Notes: generated from the sequence alone by a model not told the origin. 64,000 nt of DNA from Picocystis sp. L7 (GCA_020975725.1 QXJR01000029.1:248001-312000); one strand, 5' to 3'. Numbered from the stretch's first letter, positions 31,516 through 43,149 are shown. Numbers and translations are program-made.

Positions 31516-32499
31516 ATGCGCGCTCTGGAGGCGAAGGCATGGACGTCGAGAGCCTTTCCGACATTTCCAAGACGCACTCCTCGGAGGATGTGTCGGTTCG
31601 CGGTTCCCAACCAAGGACGGACAGAGGATTGGCCGACGGCCTGCACTCGAGACGTTGCACCAACACATGTGCGCAGGAGCGCCGAACGCGCAAAAAGCGA
31701 CACGGAAGGATGGTTCGAAATGGCCACGCTGCTGGTCCTCGTTCTCTCCCCTCCAGCCATGGCGGCTTCGGAGGCGCAATCCGAGTTCGTGACCAACACT
31801 GCCGGATTGGCGTTCACCTTGGGAGTCGCGTTCCTCTTGTTTCGACTGCTTCGCAAACGTGGCAAAGACGCGGTCCAGAACAAAGTGCGATCCTCAGAGA
31901 CGAGTACCAGCGTCCAAGAACCACCCGTTGACGAGGAATACGTCCTTCCAGATCCGCTCCAGACGCTCTTTGGCGGGTTGCAGGCGGGAGGCATCGCATT
32001 GGCGATGTGGTATTTGACCTCGAATGTCGATGCCTTCTTGTCTGGAAGGCCGCTTCCTAGTGGATACACGGCCCGGAACATAGCAGTGACGATCAAGACG
32101 ATCGCTTTGGGGCTCTGCTACTTGGGAACCTTCGTATTCGGTGCCAATTCTGTGGGTTTGTTCGGACTTACGCTCCAGGTGCTGTTTCAGCCGGACAAAG
32201 TGATGGAAGAGGAGTTGGAATCTAGGAAGGAAACGCAGAAGCGGATGAAGAAGAGGAAGGAGTTGGAGGCGCTGGATCGGGAATTGAAAGCGGCAGAGTC
32301 TCTGTTGCAAAGGGCGGGGAGGAGCGACAAAGACAAGTCGGTCGTCTCTTCGTCCAAGAAGGCCGCAACGGAGGTCCCCACGCGCAGCACGGGAGGGAAA
32401 GGCTTCCTCAACTTGAGCCGTTCGGCATCCATGGACGATCTCACCTTGGACTTGGATCTGAAGAAGGAAGAGGATGCAGTGGAGGACGGAGACAAGTGA
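31516..32499 (+). CDS. DUF3082-like plastid membrane protein
   Basis: 327 residues from ATG 31516. The first ~70 residues are Arg/Ser/Pro-rich with no acidic start, fitting a plastid transit peptide. A hydrophobic LVLVLSPPAMAASEA segment follows, then membrane helices (FTLGVAFLLFRLL; LQAGGIALAMWYLT; IKTIALGLCYLGTFVFG). The block from QTLFGGLQAGGIALAM to LFGLTLQVLF resembles DUF3082, a cyanobacterial and plastid family of unknown function. A charged coiled C-terminal tail follows. In-frame ATGs at 31189 and 31228 would add about 100 residues without clear features. The family call is by eye. Confidence 0.65.
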   Translation: MRALEAKAWTSRAFPTFPRRTPRRMCRFAVPNQGRTEDWPTACTRDVAPTHVRRSAERAKSDTEGWFEMATLLVLVLSPPAMAASEAQSEFVTNTAGLAFTLGVAFLLFRLLRKRGKDAVQNKVRSSETSTSVQEPPVDEEYVLPDPLQTLFGGLQAGGIALAMWYLTSNVDAFLSGRPLPSGYTARNIAVTIKTIALGLCYLGTFVFGANSVGLFGLTLQVLFQPDKVMEEELESRKETQKRMKKRKELEALDRELKAAESLLQRAGRSDKDKSVVSSSKKAATEVPTRSTGGKGFLNLSRSASMDDLTLDLDLKKEEDAVEDGDK

Positions 32500-32844
32500 A
32501 TCCGTTCCTCTCTCCACCTCTGAAATAATCCCATCGTCCTGGTGCATGGACACCTCCGAGCATCCCTTTCTGGATCCTTCCCCCTTCCCCTTGTTCCTGT
32601 CCTGTGATTGGCTGGACCACGCCTGCGGCCACACCCGGTCGGTGGAAGGTCCGCACTTCCCTTTCGAACCCGAAGGACCAACCCGATCGAACCCGGGGAC
32701 GGCCGGGTTCGAAAGGCTTCGAAACCGGGTTGATCGGAGGGGGAGATCGTGATCGAAGCATTTCGAAGCGCATCTGGACGCGTCGCACGTCCATCGCGTC
32801 GCTTGCTGGACGATTCGGACGCGAACGTGGCGCATTTGGATCCC
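32500..32844. promoter_or_regulatory. PDI promoter with TTCGAACCC / GGGTTCGAA inverted motifs
   Basis: TTCGAACCC at 32663-32671 and GGGTTCGAA at 32705-32713 face each other. GATCGAACCCGG lies between them and a further CGAAACCGGGTT follows, all within 190 bp of the PDI start. Related motifs occur in at least five other intergenic regions of the window. Confidence 0.5.
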
Positions 32845-34252
32845 ATGGCGTTCATCCACGTCTCTCACGTGTTCGTGGCCGTCCTTTCCATCCTCGCATG
32901 TCCCGTCTTGTCCCTGTACGGCGGCGCATCGAAGGTGATCTCGCTCACCACCAGCAACTTCGCCAAGGAGACGCGCGGACCTGCACCTGTGCTCGTGGAG
33001 TTCTATGCGCCGTACGTGCTTCGATGGCGATCGGAAAGCCTCCCCCTTCGAAGCAGAGGCTGACCGCATCGATGCTTGCGAAACGAAACGCATCAGGTGG
33101 TGCGGACACTGCAAGGCGCTCCAGCCGGAGTACGAGAAGGCGGCCAAAGCATTGGAAGGCATCGCCAAAGTCGCAGCAGTGGATTGCGATGCGCACGGGA
33201 CGCTGGCACAGCAGCACGGCGTCCAAGGATTCCCCACCATCAAGATGTTCTCGGTAGATGCCAAAGGAAAACAACAGGTGTCGGATTACAACGGAGGACG
33301 GACAGCCGATGCCTTGGTGGATTTCGTATTGAGCACGTTGAAGAAGCAGGCAAAAGCAAAGCTTGGAAAGGGTTCCTCTTCTGGGAAGGGTGGATCTTCG
33401 TCTGGAGGGGGGTTCTATCCAGCGTCGAGCGATGTGGTCACCCTGTCCGATGAAAATTTCGAAGAGCAAGTTGTTCAAGACGAGGACGTGTGGTTTGTGG
33501 AGTTCTTTGCACCGTGGTGTGGGCATTGCAAAGCATTGAAGTCAGATTGGATGGCCGCTGCCCGACAATTGAAGGACAAGGTCAAGGTAGGAGCAGTGGA
33601 TTGCACAGGTCCGGGACAAGCCGTGTGCCAGAAGTATGGAGTGCAAGGATTTCCGACGCTGAAGCTCTTTAACAAAGGAGCAAAATCAACGCCGATTGAT
33701 TATCAAGGAGCGAGAGACCAAGCATCGATTGCAGAGTTCGCGCTCCAGTTCTGGGTCGATACGTCTGGTCCGCCAGAGGTGCGTGAGCTCACCGACCACC
33801 AAGTATTTGTGGACCATTGCCTCGGCACCGGAGGGAAGGCCAAAGTTTCAAAGTGCTTTGTTGCGTTTCTGCCAGATATTCTGGACACAGGCGCCAGTGG
33901 TCGCAACGAGTACATCAAAGTACTCCAAGATGCAGCCGCGAAGTACAAGTCGCGATCTTATGCATTCTTCTGGACTGCGGCAGGAATGCAAAGCAAGCTT
34001 CAAGCAGCCGTGGAAGTGGGTGGATACGGATACCCTGCTTTCATTGCCTATGCTCCAAAGCAGAACATGTTTGCAACGCACAAGGGTAGCGTGTCTGCCG
34101 ATGGACTCGATCCCTTTTTTGAGCTCCCGTCCGGCTTTGTTGAAGTCAAGGGCGCTCTCCCAGTCCTGGAGACAGTGGCTGCTTGGGACGGTAAGGACGG
34201 AGAACTTCCGGAAGATGAGTTTGATCTGGATGAGTTGTTGCGCGAAGACTAA
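32845..34252 (+). CDS. P5/PDIA6-type protein disulfide isomerase (two exons)
   Basis: Exons 32845..33011 and 33097..34252 give 440 residues. The 85-bp intron (GTACGT...CAG) interrupts the codon just before the first active site, joining FYAP to WCGHCK. A signal peptide (VFVAVLSILACPVLS) is followed by two thioredoxin domains with WCGHCK at Cys 58/61 and Cys 197/200. A Gly/Ser linker separates them, and a PDIA6-like C-terminal domain ends in an acidic DGELPEDEFDLDELL-type tail. It oxidises and isomerises disulfides in the ER. The C-terminus ends LRED, not KDEL or HDEL, which is unusual for an ER-resident enzyme. AATAAA follows the stop by 11 nt. Confidence 0.93.
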
Positions 34253-35281
34253 GGGCAACTCAATAAATCTGCACGTTTGTATTTGATTCCATGCGCCGCT
34301 TGGTTATGATTTGCGGAAAACCACTAAGAACTTGCAGCCGGGATTGATGTTGTGGGTTGCTTTCGGTTCCTGATTGACTGGAAGCGAACACTCTTCTAGG
34401 ATTCTACCGGAACGACGGCAACCATTGTCGGATGCCATCACTGATGTATCTTTGCGTTCTCCCTCCCTGTTTAAGGGCCAAGCCCACTGCCTAGTCCTGT
34501 GCAGATCCTGAATGAAAGCATCTTGCCACCGTACCCATGTTGGGAGCAGTGCGGGTGTTTCAACATCCTCGCTTGATGAATCACCCTCCACTGAAAAGGA
34601 AGTGAGCGTGTGGCTCCCATGGCGTTCAAAGCTTGCCAATTGCACCCAACAAAAGCAAAGTTGAAAATAATATTCGAAACCTTCCAGATAAGGTTGGCAA
34701 TGCAGGGTCCTTTGTGAATGGTGGAGAAATGAGTCGTCCATCAAAACATGATGCAAGGAGTATGTGGCATTGCTTCTTTCTAGTGCTAGCAACCATCCTT
34801 TCGGAAGCATTGCCAGCATGACTTGGCAGAAATTTGGGCATCAATTATATGGCAAACTGCAAGTAGGCTGCCCATGCAATTGCAGGTGCTCAAGGCATTT
34901 TCCGGTGAGTCTTCAGGTTAGCTTGTCGATGGTCTGGATCATTCCCCACTAATTTAATGCATGTTTCACATTCTGCCCGATTCAGCTTGTCCTGCTTTAC
35001 TTGATCCCTTGGCTGGCCTTTGATCGTACCACCCCCTGGTGGATGACTCCTCTCACATGGAATCGTGAGGATCAACACATGCTCAGCTTTCAGATCCAGC
35101 ATGTTCGGGTTGCATAGCATTGAGTAGAAAACTCCATTCATCCGCTGTGCTTCTGTTCTACCTCGCCCATCCATCCATCCATCCATCCATGCTGATCCGT
35201 GGACCCAAGGCTGCTTTCTCCGGTTGCAGTGTCGCTTGACCACACGTGGGACCACCTCGCCTCGGCCTGTCCGTCCGCAAG
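34253..35281. other. Intergenic region, PDI / KAS, possible minus-strand gene
   Basis: About 1 kb. The minus strand holds two open stretches. One runs from an ATG near 35140 to a stop near 34890 (~83 codons, with a CETCIKLV segment). The other runs from ~34819 to 34304 (~170 codons). Neither has a recognisable domain and no splice junction between them is convincing. They could be a small unknown gene or chance frames. A CATC microsatellite lies at about 35168-35190. Confidence 0.3.
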
Positions 35282-36652
35282 ATGGCAGGTGCTCACAAGG
35301 AGGGTTGGAAAGCGATGCATGGATTGGTTCGGCGTGGATTCGGTGATCCACCTGCGTTCGTGCGCAGGCGAGTGGTGGTGACAGGCCTTGGACTGGTGAC
35401 GCCACTGGGTGTTGGCGTGTCGCACGTGTGGGAAAGGATCCTGAATGGCGAGTGCGGCATACGGAAGCTGAATGCGGAAGAGTTTCCTCATGAAGAAGAA
35501 TCCTTCGAGAAGCTGCCATCCAAAGTGGCCGGATGTGTGCCGAGAGGCGTCGGTGCTGGAGCGTTCGACGATGCGACGTGGTACAATTCGCGAAGCCAAG
35601 CTTCGTTCACGGGATACGCGCTTGCAGCGGCACACGAAGCGCTGGTTGATGCTGGTTGGAATGGAGAAGACGTCGACCTCCATCGATGTGGTGTGGCGGT
35701 GGGTGCCGGCATGGGCTGCACAGCAGAGGTGGCCCACGCTGGTGTGCTGATGCACCAAGCTCAACTAAGGCGCCTGTCTCCTTTCTTTGTGCCCAAAATG
35801 CTGATCAACATGGCTGCAGGTGGCATCAGCATCAAATATGGGTTGCGTGGACCACAACACGCAGCTGCGACCGCTTGCGCCAGTGGAGCTCACTCCATCG
35901 GAGATGCATTCCGACTGATTGCGACGGACCAAGCAGACATGATGGTAGCCGGTGGTACAGAGGGCTGCATTGACCTCACCTCCATTGGGGGATTCAGCCG
36001 ACTCAAAGCTTTGGCCACCTCGTACAACCACGATCCCACGAAGGCCTCCCGACCCTGGGATCAAGACCGAGGTGGATTCGTGATGGCTGAAGGTGCGGGC
36101 ATCTTGATCCTCGAAGACTTGGAGCATGCAGTGCGGCGCAACGCTGAGATATATGCCGAGGTCAGAGGGTGCGGTCTGTCCTCGGATGGAGTGCACATCA
36201 CGCAACCTCCAGCAGACGGCCATGGAGCTGCACTTGCCATGAAAGAGTCCATGAAACAAGCAGGCCTCCTGCCTGCGGATATAGGATACATCAATGCCCA
36301 TGCAACAAGCACACCCCTGGGTGATGTGGCAGAAGCTAGAGCCATCCACACCGTATTCGGGGATGCTGCTGTGCACGGTGAACTACCCATCTCTTCAACA
36401 AAAGGTGCTGTTGGGCACTTGCTTGGGGCAGCTGGTGCAGTTGAGTCTGTGTTCACCATCTTGGCACTGCATCATCAGATGCTACCGCCTACGCTGAACT
36501 TGCATCATGCCGACCCGCCTGAACTTCATGGATTTGACTTCATACCACATATGAAAGAGGGGCCAAGGCAAGGAAACGTACAAGCGGCACTGTGCAACTC
36601 ATTCGGTTTTGGAGGCGTCAACTGCTCTCTCGCGTTCGCAAAGCTGTCTTAA
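35282..36652 (+). CDS. 3-oxoacyl-ACP synthase II, probably mitochondrial
   Basis: 456 residues. The condensing-enzyme fold runs from VVVTGLGLVTPLGVG to the end. The catalytic triad is Cys199 in TACASGAH, His340 in NAHATSTPLGD and His379 in GAVGHLLGAAG, and the C-terminal NSFGFGGVNCSLAF motif is intact. It elongates acyl-ACP by decarboxylative condensation with malonyl-ACP. The short N-terminus (about 30 residues, basic, amphipathic) fits a mitochondrial presequence better than a plastid transit peptide; the targeting call is inference. ATG 35282 is the first ATG in frame. The stop codon TAATAAA overlaps a polyadenylation signal. It converges with H3. Confidence 0.9.
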   Translation: MAGAHKEGWKAMHGLVRRGFGDPPAFVRRRVVVTGLGLVTPLGVGVSHVWERILNGECGIRKLNAEEFPHEEESFEKLPSKVAGCVPRGVGAGAFDDATWYNSRSQASFTGYALAAAHEALVDAGWNGEDVDLHRCGVAVGAGMGCTAEVAHAGVLMHQAQLRRLSPFFVPKMLINMAAGGISIKYGLRGPQHAAATACASGAHSIGDAFRLIATDQADMMVAGGTEGCIDLTSIGGFSRLKALATSYNHDPTKASRPWDQDRGGFVMAEGAGILILEDLEHAVRRNAEIYAEVRGCGLSSDGVHITQPPADGHGAALAMKESMKQAGLLPADIGYINAHATSTPLGDVAEARAIHTVFGDAAVHGELPISSTKGAVGHLLGAAGAVESVFTILALHHQMLPPTLNLHHADPPELHGFDFIPHMKEGPRQGNVQAALCNSFGFGGVNCSLAFAKLS

Positions 36653-36734
36653 TAAACTGCACCAACGTCCTGTCATTGGATCCACACATGCACAAGTATG
36701 GTGTTTGAGTCGAAAAAGGTTTCAAATCATTGGT

Positions 36735-36755
36735 GGTGTCTATTTTTTTAACACC
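36735..36755 (-). terminator. Histone H3 mRNA 3' stem-loop
   Basis: On the minus strand GGTGT and ACACC pair around an A-rich loop about 60 nt past the H3 stop, followed by ACC. The downstream element is divergent here: only GAAA of CAAAGAAA is kept at the usual spacing. Confidence 0.75.
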
Positions 36756-36815
36756 GTTTTTGTTTTTGGTTCAGTAGTCCTTCGGAGCTACCATAAGAGA
36801 GTGCAAGCAAGAAAC

Positions 36816-38219
<1,404 letters not shown>

Positions 38220-38258
38220 GCCTCGAACCTCAAAGCTCTCCGGAGCAAAAACCAAAAC

Positions 38259-38295
38259 GGTGTTACAATTCATTAACACCACCACCTCAAAGAAC
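38259..38295 (+). terminator. Histone H4 mRNA 3' stem-loop with downstream element
   Basis: GGTGTTA and TAACACC pair (7 bp, 8-nt loop) 40 nt past the H4 stop. ACC follows the stem and CAAAGAAC starts 7 nt after it (38288). Confidence 0.85.
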
Positions 38296-38830
38296 AATTC
38301 ATCACTCTTCCTTCTTGGAAAGATTCGGAATAGCCCGACCCATCTAGCACGCTACTTCAAAGGTGTTTCTTGATCATGTGGCATTGTCACCTGCTACGTG
38401 GCAATTGTCCCAGTGATTTTGTGAACGCTCGTTGCCCTTCGATACTGGGTCTCCTCATAAGCTTTGACCTTCTGCTGGCAATCATGTTGAGCAGCAGGGA
38501 ACTCCCACGTGATGCCACTGGCCACCACATGAGCAAACGCCCCGGCTTGTATCACTCAGATGAAAAAGACCCCTGAGTGGATGGCTGTATGGTGCATTCA
38601 CAATGGAAGCAGTGGATTCTTAATTTACAAGTAAATGCACCATGAAGGCTGTCCTCGGCTATTCAATGTTAAATAGTCTCAGCAGAATTGACGTCAGGAT
38701 GTTGAGCATGCACAGCAAGCGTGAAATACAGGTTACTATGTAAAGAAATATGAAAACTTACTAGCTGTACAAACTTTAAGCTGTACAAGTGAGCGCCTGC
38801 GAACACTTCTTTGTGCAAAAGGTGAGTTGA
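38296..38830. other. Convergent H4/H1 intergenic region
   Basis: About 0.5 kb of AT-richer DNA between the two histone 3' ends. No gene, repeat or RNA recognised. Confidence 0.45.
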
Positions 38831-38835
38831 AGAAT

Positions 38836-38870
38836 ATTTCTTTGGAAAGGTGGTGTTATAATTTAACACC
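38836..38870 (-). terminator. Histone H1 mRNA 3' stem-loop with downstream element
   Basis: On the minus strand GGTGTTA and TAACACC pair as a 7-bp stem with a 5-nt loop (38852-38870), about 35 nt past the H1 stop. ACC follows and CAAAGAAA begins 7 nt after the stem. Confidence 0.87.
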
Positions 38871-38904
38871 GTTGATTTTGGGTACCAGAGGTGGCCACTG
38901 TGGC

Positions 38905-39378
38905 TTACTTGGCTTTCTTGGGCTTGGCAGCGGCCTTTTTGGGGGCAGCCTTTTTCTTTGGGGCAGCAGCCTTCTTCTTTGGTGCTGCTGCCTTTTTCTT
39001 CGGTGCTGCTGCCTTCTTTGGTGCTGCTGCTTTCTTTGGTGCTGCTTTTTTCTTTGGCGCTGCCTTCTTCTTGGGTGCGACCTTCTTCTTGGGCACGGCC
39101 TTCTTAGGCTTCTTGGGTTCCTTCTTCAGCTTATCCCCAAGCTTGTAAGAGGCCTTGACCTTCACGAGTGACCCGTCATCTACCAGCTTCTTCAGCTGCG
39201 TGGACAACATCTTCGCGAAATTCGGTGGCAGCGTGTAGTTTGCAGCCAGGTACTTGGCGATGGCAATCTGGCTCGAACCGGTGCGATCCTTGAGCGCCAC
39301 GAGCGCCGCCTTGATCATATCTGCATACTTTGGATGCGAGGGTACGGGTGCGCTGGTCTTCGTCGCCTTGGGCGGCAT
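38905..39378 (-). CDS. Linker histone H1
   Basis: 157 residues. A winged-helix globular domain runs from about residue 15 to 85 (HPKYADMIKAALVALKDRTG ... LVDDGSLVKVKASYKL). A Lys/Ala/Pro tail follows with repeated AAPKKKA units. The globular domain resembles green-plant H1. ATG 39378 gives the short PPKATKTSAP head expected for algal H1. Intronless. It binds linker DNA and compacts chromatin. Confidence 0.95.
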   Translation of the reverse strand: MPPKATKTSAPVPSHPKYADMIKAALVALKDRTGSSQIAIAKYLAANYTLPPNFAKMLSTQLKKLVDDGSLVKVKASYKLGDKLKKEPKKPKKAVPKKKVAPKKKAAPKKKAAPKKAAAPKKAAAPKKKAAAPKKKAAAPKKKAAPKKAAAKPKKAK

Positions 39379-40055
39379 CTTGGCGGTGCGGTGTGCGCGT
39401 GCGTCTCGGCAGGAGCGGCGCAACTAGCAGCACGTGCAACGGGGCACGGCACGAATGGCGGGTGGATTTGAAATCGCGTTCCATCAAAACCCCCCCGGTG
39501 TTTGCCCCCTGGAGGCTGGGGAGCCGGGGGGTGTCTTCGGGGACCAATCAGCGCTCGCCATGGGGTGGGGTCCGGATCACCGAACCTGCTTGGCGACGGG
39601 TCCGGGGACACCAAAGGACAGGACGAACCGACTGGGAAGGCCCGAGGTCGGGGGTGCTCACCCGTTCGAAACCAAGGGAAATGGGACCCTGCGAGGGAGA
39701 ATGGAGAGAGAAGGGAGCCCGGATCACAATCGAAGGGACGAACCCGACCCCGAGGTCCATGCACCCCCCTGCCTGGCGTGGTGGTGGTGTAGAGACTTCG
39801 GGATCGAGAAAGAGTGGATCGTGGGGTAAAGGTATAGAACATGTAGATTCGAAGTATAAAACATAGTCAGTGTCGGGATTGCAAACGCAAGGACCAGGTC
39901 GTGGTGGCCAGGAGCATCTCGACACGACCACATACAAGAGCTCCATGCGAACCTACGGTTGGCTTCCCTGCTTGAAAATGGCAAGTGCAGGCCCCACATC
40001 CTGTGCAGGTTCATGCAAGATCTAAAGGATCTGCTCGGCCAAAGCCAACGAAGCA
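39379..40055. promoter_or_regulatory. H1 promoter region and 3' flank of the Kunitz gene
   Basis: GGACCAATCAG at 39541-39551 is a CCAAT-box element about 165 bp upstream of H1, similar to those of the other histone genes. Several TCCGGATC and CGTTCGAAACC half-motifs lie further up (39570-39670). No gene seen. Confidence 0.5.
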
Positions 40056-40730
40056 CTACCGGTTCCCCTCAACCAGCGCATCTTCCTCAATATCTCCCCC
40101 TGGAAACGGTGAGGACGAAGGCTCAGGTTCCGCAGCGGGTGAAACAGGAACATCCCCATCATAGAGAACGCACAGATCTCTGCAGGCGTCTCTAGTGGAA
40201 AAGTTGTTCAACGACGCTTGGCATCCTCCGTAGATACCCTGCCTGCATTCCCCCAGCTCGGTATCGTAATACCAAACCGGAATGTACGCCAAGCACAGTA
40301 CATTCACGTCCATGTGAATGGGACGATCGAGGCACTCCACTGGGAGATCCTCAACTGGTATGGTTCGTTCAAGAGTTGGAGGGTACCCTTCGTCTCCTTG
40401 GATAAAGTCGGTACCATCTGACAGGGGCACATCCCACGCATCATTCTCCAGGCAGCAAACTGACAAGTTTCTTGATTCCGAGACGTAGCACTGCTCTCCA
40501 GGTTGGCAAGTTTGTCCTCCCTGTCCGCAAGTGCTCCCCTTCACTGCTCGTTCAGGATGTCCCCAGCAAACATCTTCGTCTTCTTCGTTGACGTGGACAC
40601 GTGCTGCGGAATTGTCCTCCGCGAGATGCCTGTCGTGTCGGTAGCGTTCGCCCAGGGCCGAACGTCCAGTGGCGAGGCTGGTTCCAGCAAAGAAGAACAG
40701 GAGGTGGAGGACGACGACCGAGCGGCCCAT
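40056..40730 (-). CDS. Secreted Kunitz/BPTI-domain protein
   Basis: 224 residues. The signal peptide (VVVLHLLFFFAGTSLATG) precedes a Cys-rich module with seven cysteines (CWGHPERAVKGSTCGQGG...CC). After it comes a Kunitz domain whose spacing is C-12-C-15-C-7-C-12-C-3-C, with IYGGC and NNF in the canonical places. Standard Kunitz domains have C-8-C in the first interval, so the segment before the reactive loop is four residues longer. The residue in the P1 position is Leu (CLAY), suggesting elastase- or chymotrypsin-like targets if active. The C-terminus is acidic and Pro/Ser-rich with no membrane helix. ATG 40730 starts the signal peptide. Confidence 0.82.
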   Translation of the reverse strand: MGRSVVVLHLLFFFAGTSLATGRSALGERYRHDRHLAEDNSAARVHVNEEDEDVCWGHPERAVKGSTCGQGGQTCQPGEQCYVSESRNLSVCCLENDAWDVPLSDGTDFIQGDEGYPPTLERTIPVEDLPVECLDRPIHMDVNVLCLAYIPVWYYDTELGECRQGIYGGCQASLNNFSTRDACRDLCVLYDGDVPVSPAAEPEPSSSPFPGGDIEEDALVEGNR

Positions 40731-41398
40731 GATCCTTGGACGTGGCGAAGTTTCCCTTCTGCCTCCAGACTCTTCCACTACGTATAGTTTCTCCGGAGGA
40801 GCGCTCAGTTCACGTCCTTGCGTCTGCTGCGATTGCGAATGTTGTGCCAGGCTGTAGCCTCGGCCCGGTTTATCTGGACTGCGAACCGGCGTGGACACCG
40901 GTCCTCCGCGGCGAGCGTAGTAAACTCCCTCGAAATGCCGAGACGAAAGGGCCACGGTGAACGCAATTACGGCAGGGTCGTGTGAGGATCCGCCTCGTTG
41001 CTATCGGCACCGGACGTCCTCGCACGCCACTGGTCGATCGGGTCGGTCTACGCTCTCATCACCGAAGACAATGGCGACGGGCTGTTGCACGGTCGTACGA
41101 GGACGGGGACCGACGCCCAACACCCCAGCCCCGCTTCGTTCCCCTTTTCCACCCGATCGAGCGTCTCGATCGAACCCGGCTTCTGAACCGGTTCGTCCCC
41201 TTCTGTTCCGGATCCATCTTCCTTGGGTTCTCTTGGCGTTCGATCCTCCGCATGTTTATGTCCGTTTTAACACGTAGCTTCGGAATTGAGCGCGAAGCGA
41301 CCAAGTCGAAGCGCGACGAGGTCCTCGTCGCGTGAACTACGAAGCCGCAAGAGAAAAGGACCGCCGAAGTGCATTCGTTGTGGTTCCAGGAAAAGAAG
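40731..41398. other. Divergent intergenic region, Kunitz gene / POT1
   Basis: 668 bp between divergent starts. GATCGAACCCGG and CCGGTTCG half-motifs occur at about 41166-41190. The minus-strand Kunitz frame continues to ~40955 without similarity and is taken as 5' UTR. Confidence 0.4.
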
Positions 41399-43059
41399 AT
41401 GACGTCGACGGTCCATTCGGGTGCCACTGTGCCCGCCCAGCGGTACCAATACCACATGTTGAGCGATGCCGTCCAGATGCACAGGCCTGTGTATCCGAAC
41501 GTGTACGGCATCATCGCGGAATATTGCCAGCCCAAACCGACCAAAGGGACAGGTACGTGTTTCGTACTCCCTTTTGGAGTCTCGAACCGGTCCTCGCGTG
41601 GACCAGAGCTGACCAGGCTCGCTTCCATGCCAACGCCTCAGACTACGTGATGAACGTAAGGCTGGTGGACCCTTCGTGCCAAGGTCACGAGAGGATCGCA
41701 GACGGTGTCGAAGTTCTGTTCTTCGCATCTTCTTTGGAGTTTTTCCCGAAGCCGAAAAATCCAGCTGGAGAGATCATTCGCCTCCACAGGGTACAGGTCA
41801 CGAGCTTCGAAGATAAGCCACAGTTCGTTTGCAAGGTTGGTCCAGGATGTCATGTGAGCTTCCTCCTATTCGATGGCTCCGAAGAGGGCTCGGACATTCC
41901 GTACCACACATCGACGGCAAAGTATTCGATGGAAAAAGAGAGAGAGTTGGGTATCTTGAAGTATATGAGAGGTTGGCTCAACAACAGGGATGCCCCTCTC
42001 ATGAACCACAAGTACTTGCAAAAGCTTTTTGAACTAAAGAGTGGAGAAGGACCTTGTGACATACTTTGCAAAGTGGTGCAAGTGCGAAGACAGAAAAGAA
42101 ACGACGGAAAAGAAGACATCCTCATGTTTGTCTGGGATGGCACTGACTGTGTACCCCAACCTCTACGTAGTGGCACTGCAGAATCTGTCTTCGAGAGTGG
42201 AGCCAGCCTCGCCACTGAGCTGGCCGAGGGATGGGGATCATTGGAGCTGAGTTGTGAAGAGATAAAATCCTTGAAGCCCCCCCGGATTGGGACGTTTTTG
42301 CCCGTTTGCTTTTGGTCTCATTTGGAATCTTCTATTCCCAAAGTTGGAGATTGTATCAGACTGAAGAGTGTATTGGTGTGGGTTCATAAGGGCCAGACCT
42401 GCGGGCTCTTCAGCTCTCGTAGCAATTGGAGTTACCATCAGCCAGAATTCATGGTTGAGTATTCCTGCAGGACATTGAATAACCTTGTCTCACAATGGGC
42501 TCCAGAAAACACACAAGACCTTTTGACCACCACAGATTATGAGCATATACCATGGTCCACATTGCGGGAAGTTCTTGTTGATGAAAGACCTGGTAAGTAC
42601 CGCGTCCTTGTGCAACTGGTTGCATATTTACCACACGACTATAATGACTGGTGTACCAAGGTAGGAAATGGAAAAGGTGAGTTCCCAGCCAAACTTCTCC
42701 CATCCATCGGTGCTTCGCCAAAAGCAACATGGATCTATAGCTGCAAATTCCTCCTTCGAGACGCAACAGGCACAATTGAAGCACTTTTAACCGGGACAAG
42801 CGCTGAGCAATTCTTCCCAGGACTCCCTCCACTCGACCCAACTAAAAACAACATTTGGAAAAAAACTCTTGACACCAGGATGCAGCATCTCCTAGGGGAA
42901 AACACAAGCAAGGATGCGGGTGAGTGGATTCAATGTTGCGTGGAAGGGTATCGAATCCAAGTAGGCACACCTAATGAGGCACGAAAATATAGGATTTTTG
43001 GGACAATGATGAAGCCCATTGCCCCAGCTTCACATGTTCAGGCTGGGAGTGGGGTGTAA
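41399..43059 (+). CDS. POT1-like telomere end-binding protein (two exons)
   Basis: Exons 41399..41552 and 41642..43059 give 523 residues. The 89-bp intron (GTACGT...TCAG) splits the Asp codon of KGTDY, a hallmark of the POT1 OB1 fold. OB1 has [26 protein letters not shown], and [20 protein letters not shown] with a [13 protein letters not shown] end. A second OB-like region ([12 protein letters not shown]...DGTD...[12 protein letters not shown]) and a C-terminal region with [16 protein letters not shown] follow. POT1 binds the single-stranded G-rich telomeric overhang. ATG 41399 is the first ATG in frame. Confidence 0.85.
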
Positions 43060-43111
43060 TAGAATCATTTGGCCACTGGTATCATGCAATAAGCACCTGC
43101 AGAAGCGATAA

Positions 43112-43149
43112 AGTTTTCTTTGGAGTGGTGGTGTTACGATTTAAACACC
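43112..43149 (-). terminator. Histone H2B mRNA 3' stem-loop with downstream element (copy A)
   Basis: On the minus strand GGTGTT and AACACC pair around an 8-nt loop (43130-43149). ACC follows, and CAAAGAAA starts 7 nt after the stem. The distance from the H2B stop is about 200 nt, longer than for H1 and H4. Confidence 0.87.

Noticed and set aside
34304-35139. Two minus-strand open stretches between PDI and KAS
   Set aside because: No domain, no convincing splice junction and no promoter motif; kept only as a note in the intergenic entry.
35168-35190. CATC microsatellite as a functional element
   Set aside because: A run of about six 4-bp units is ordinary simple-sequence DNA and shows no link to a gene feature.
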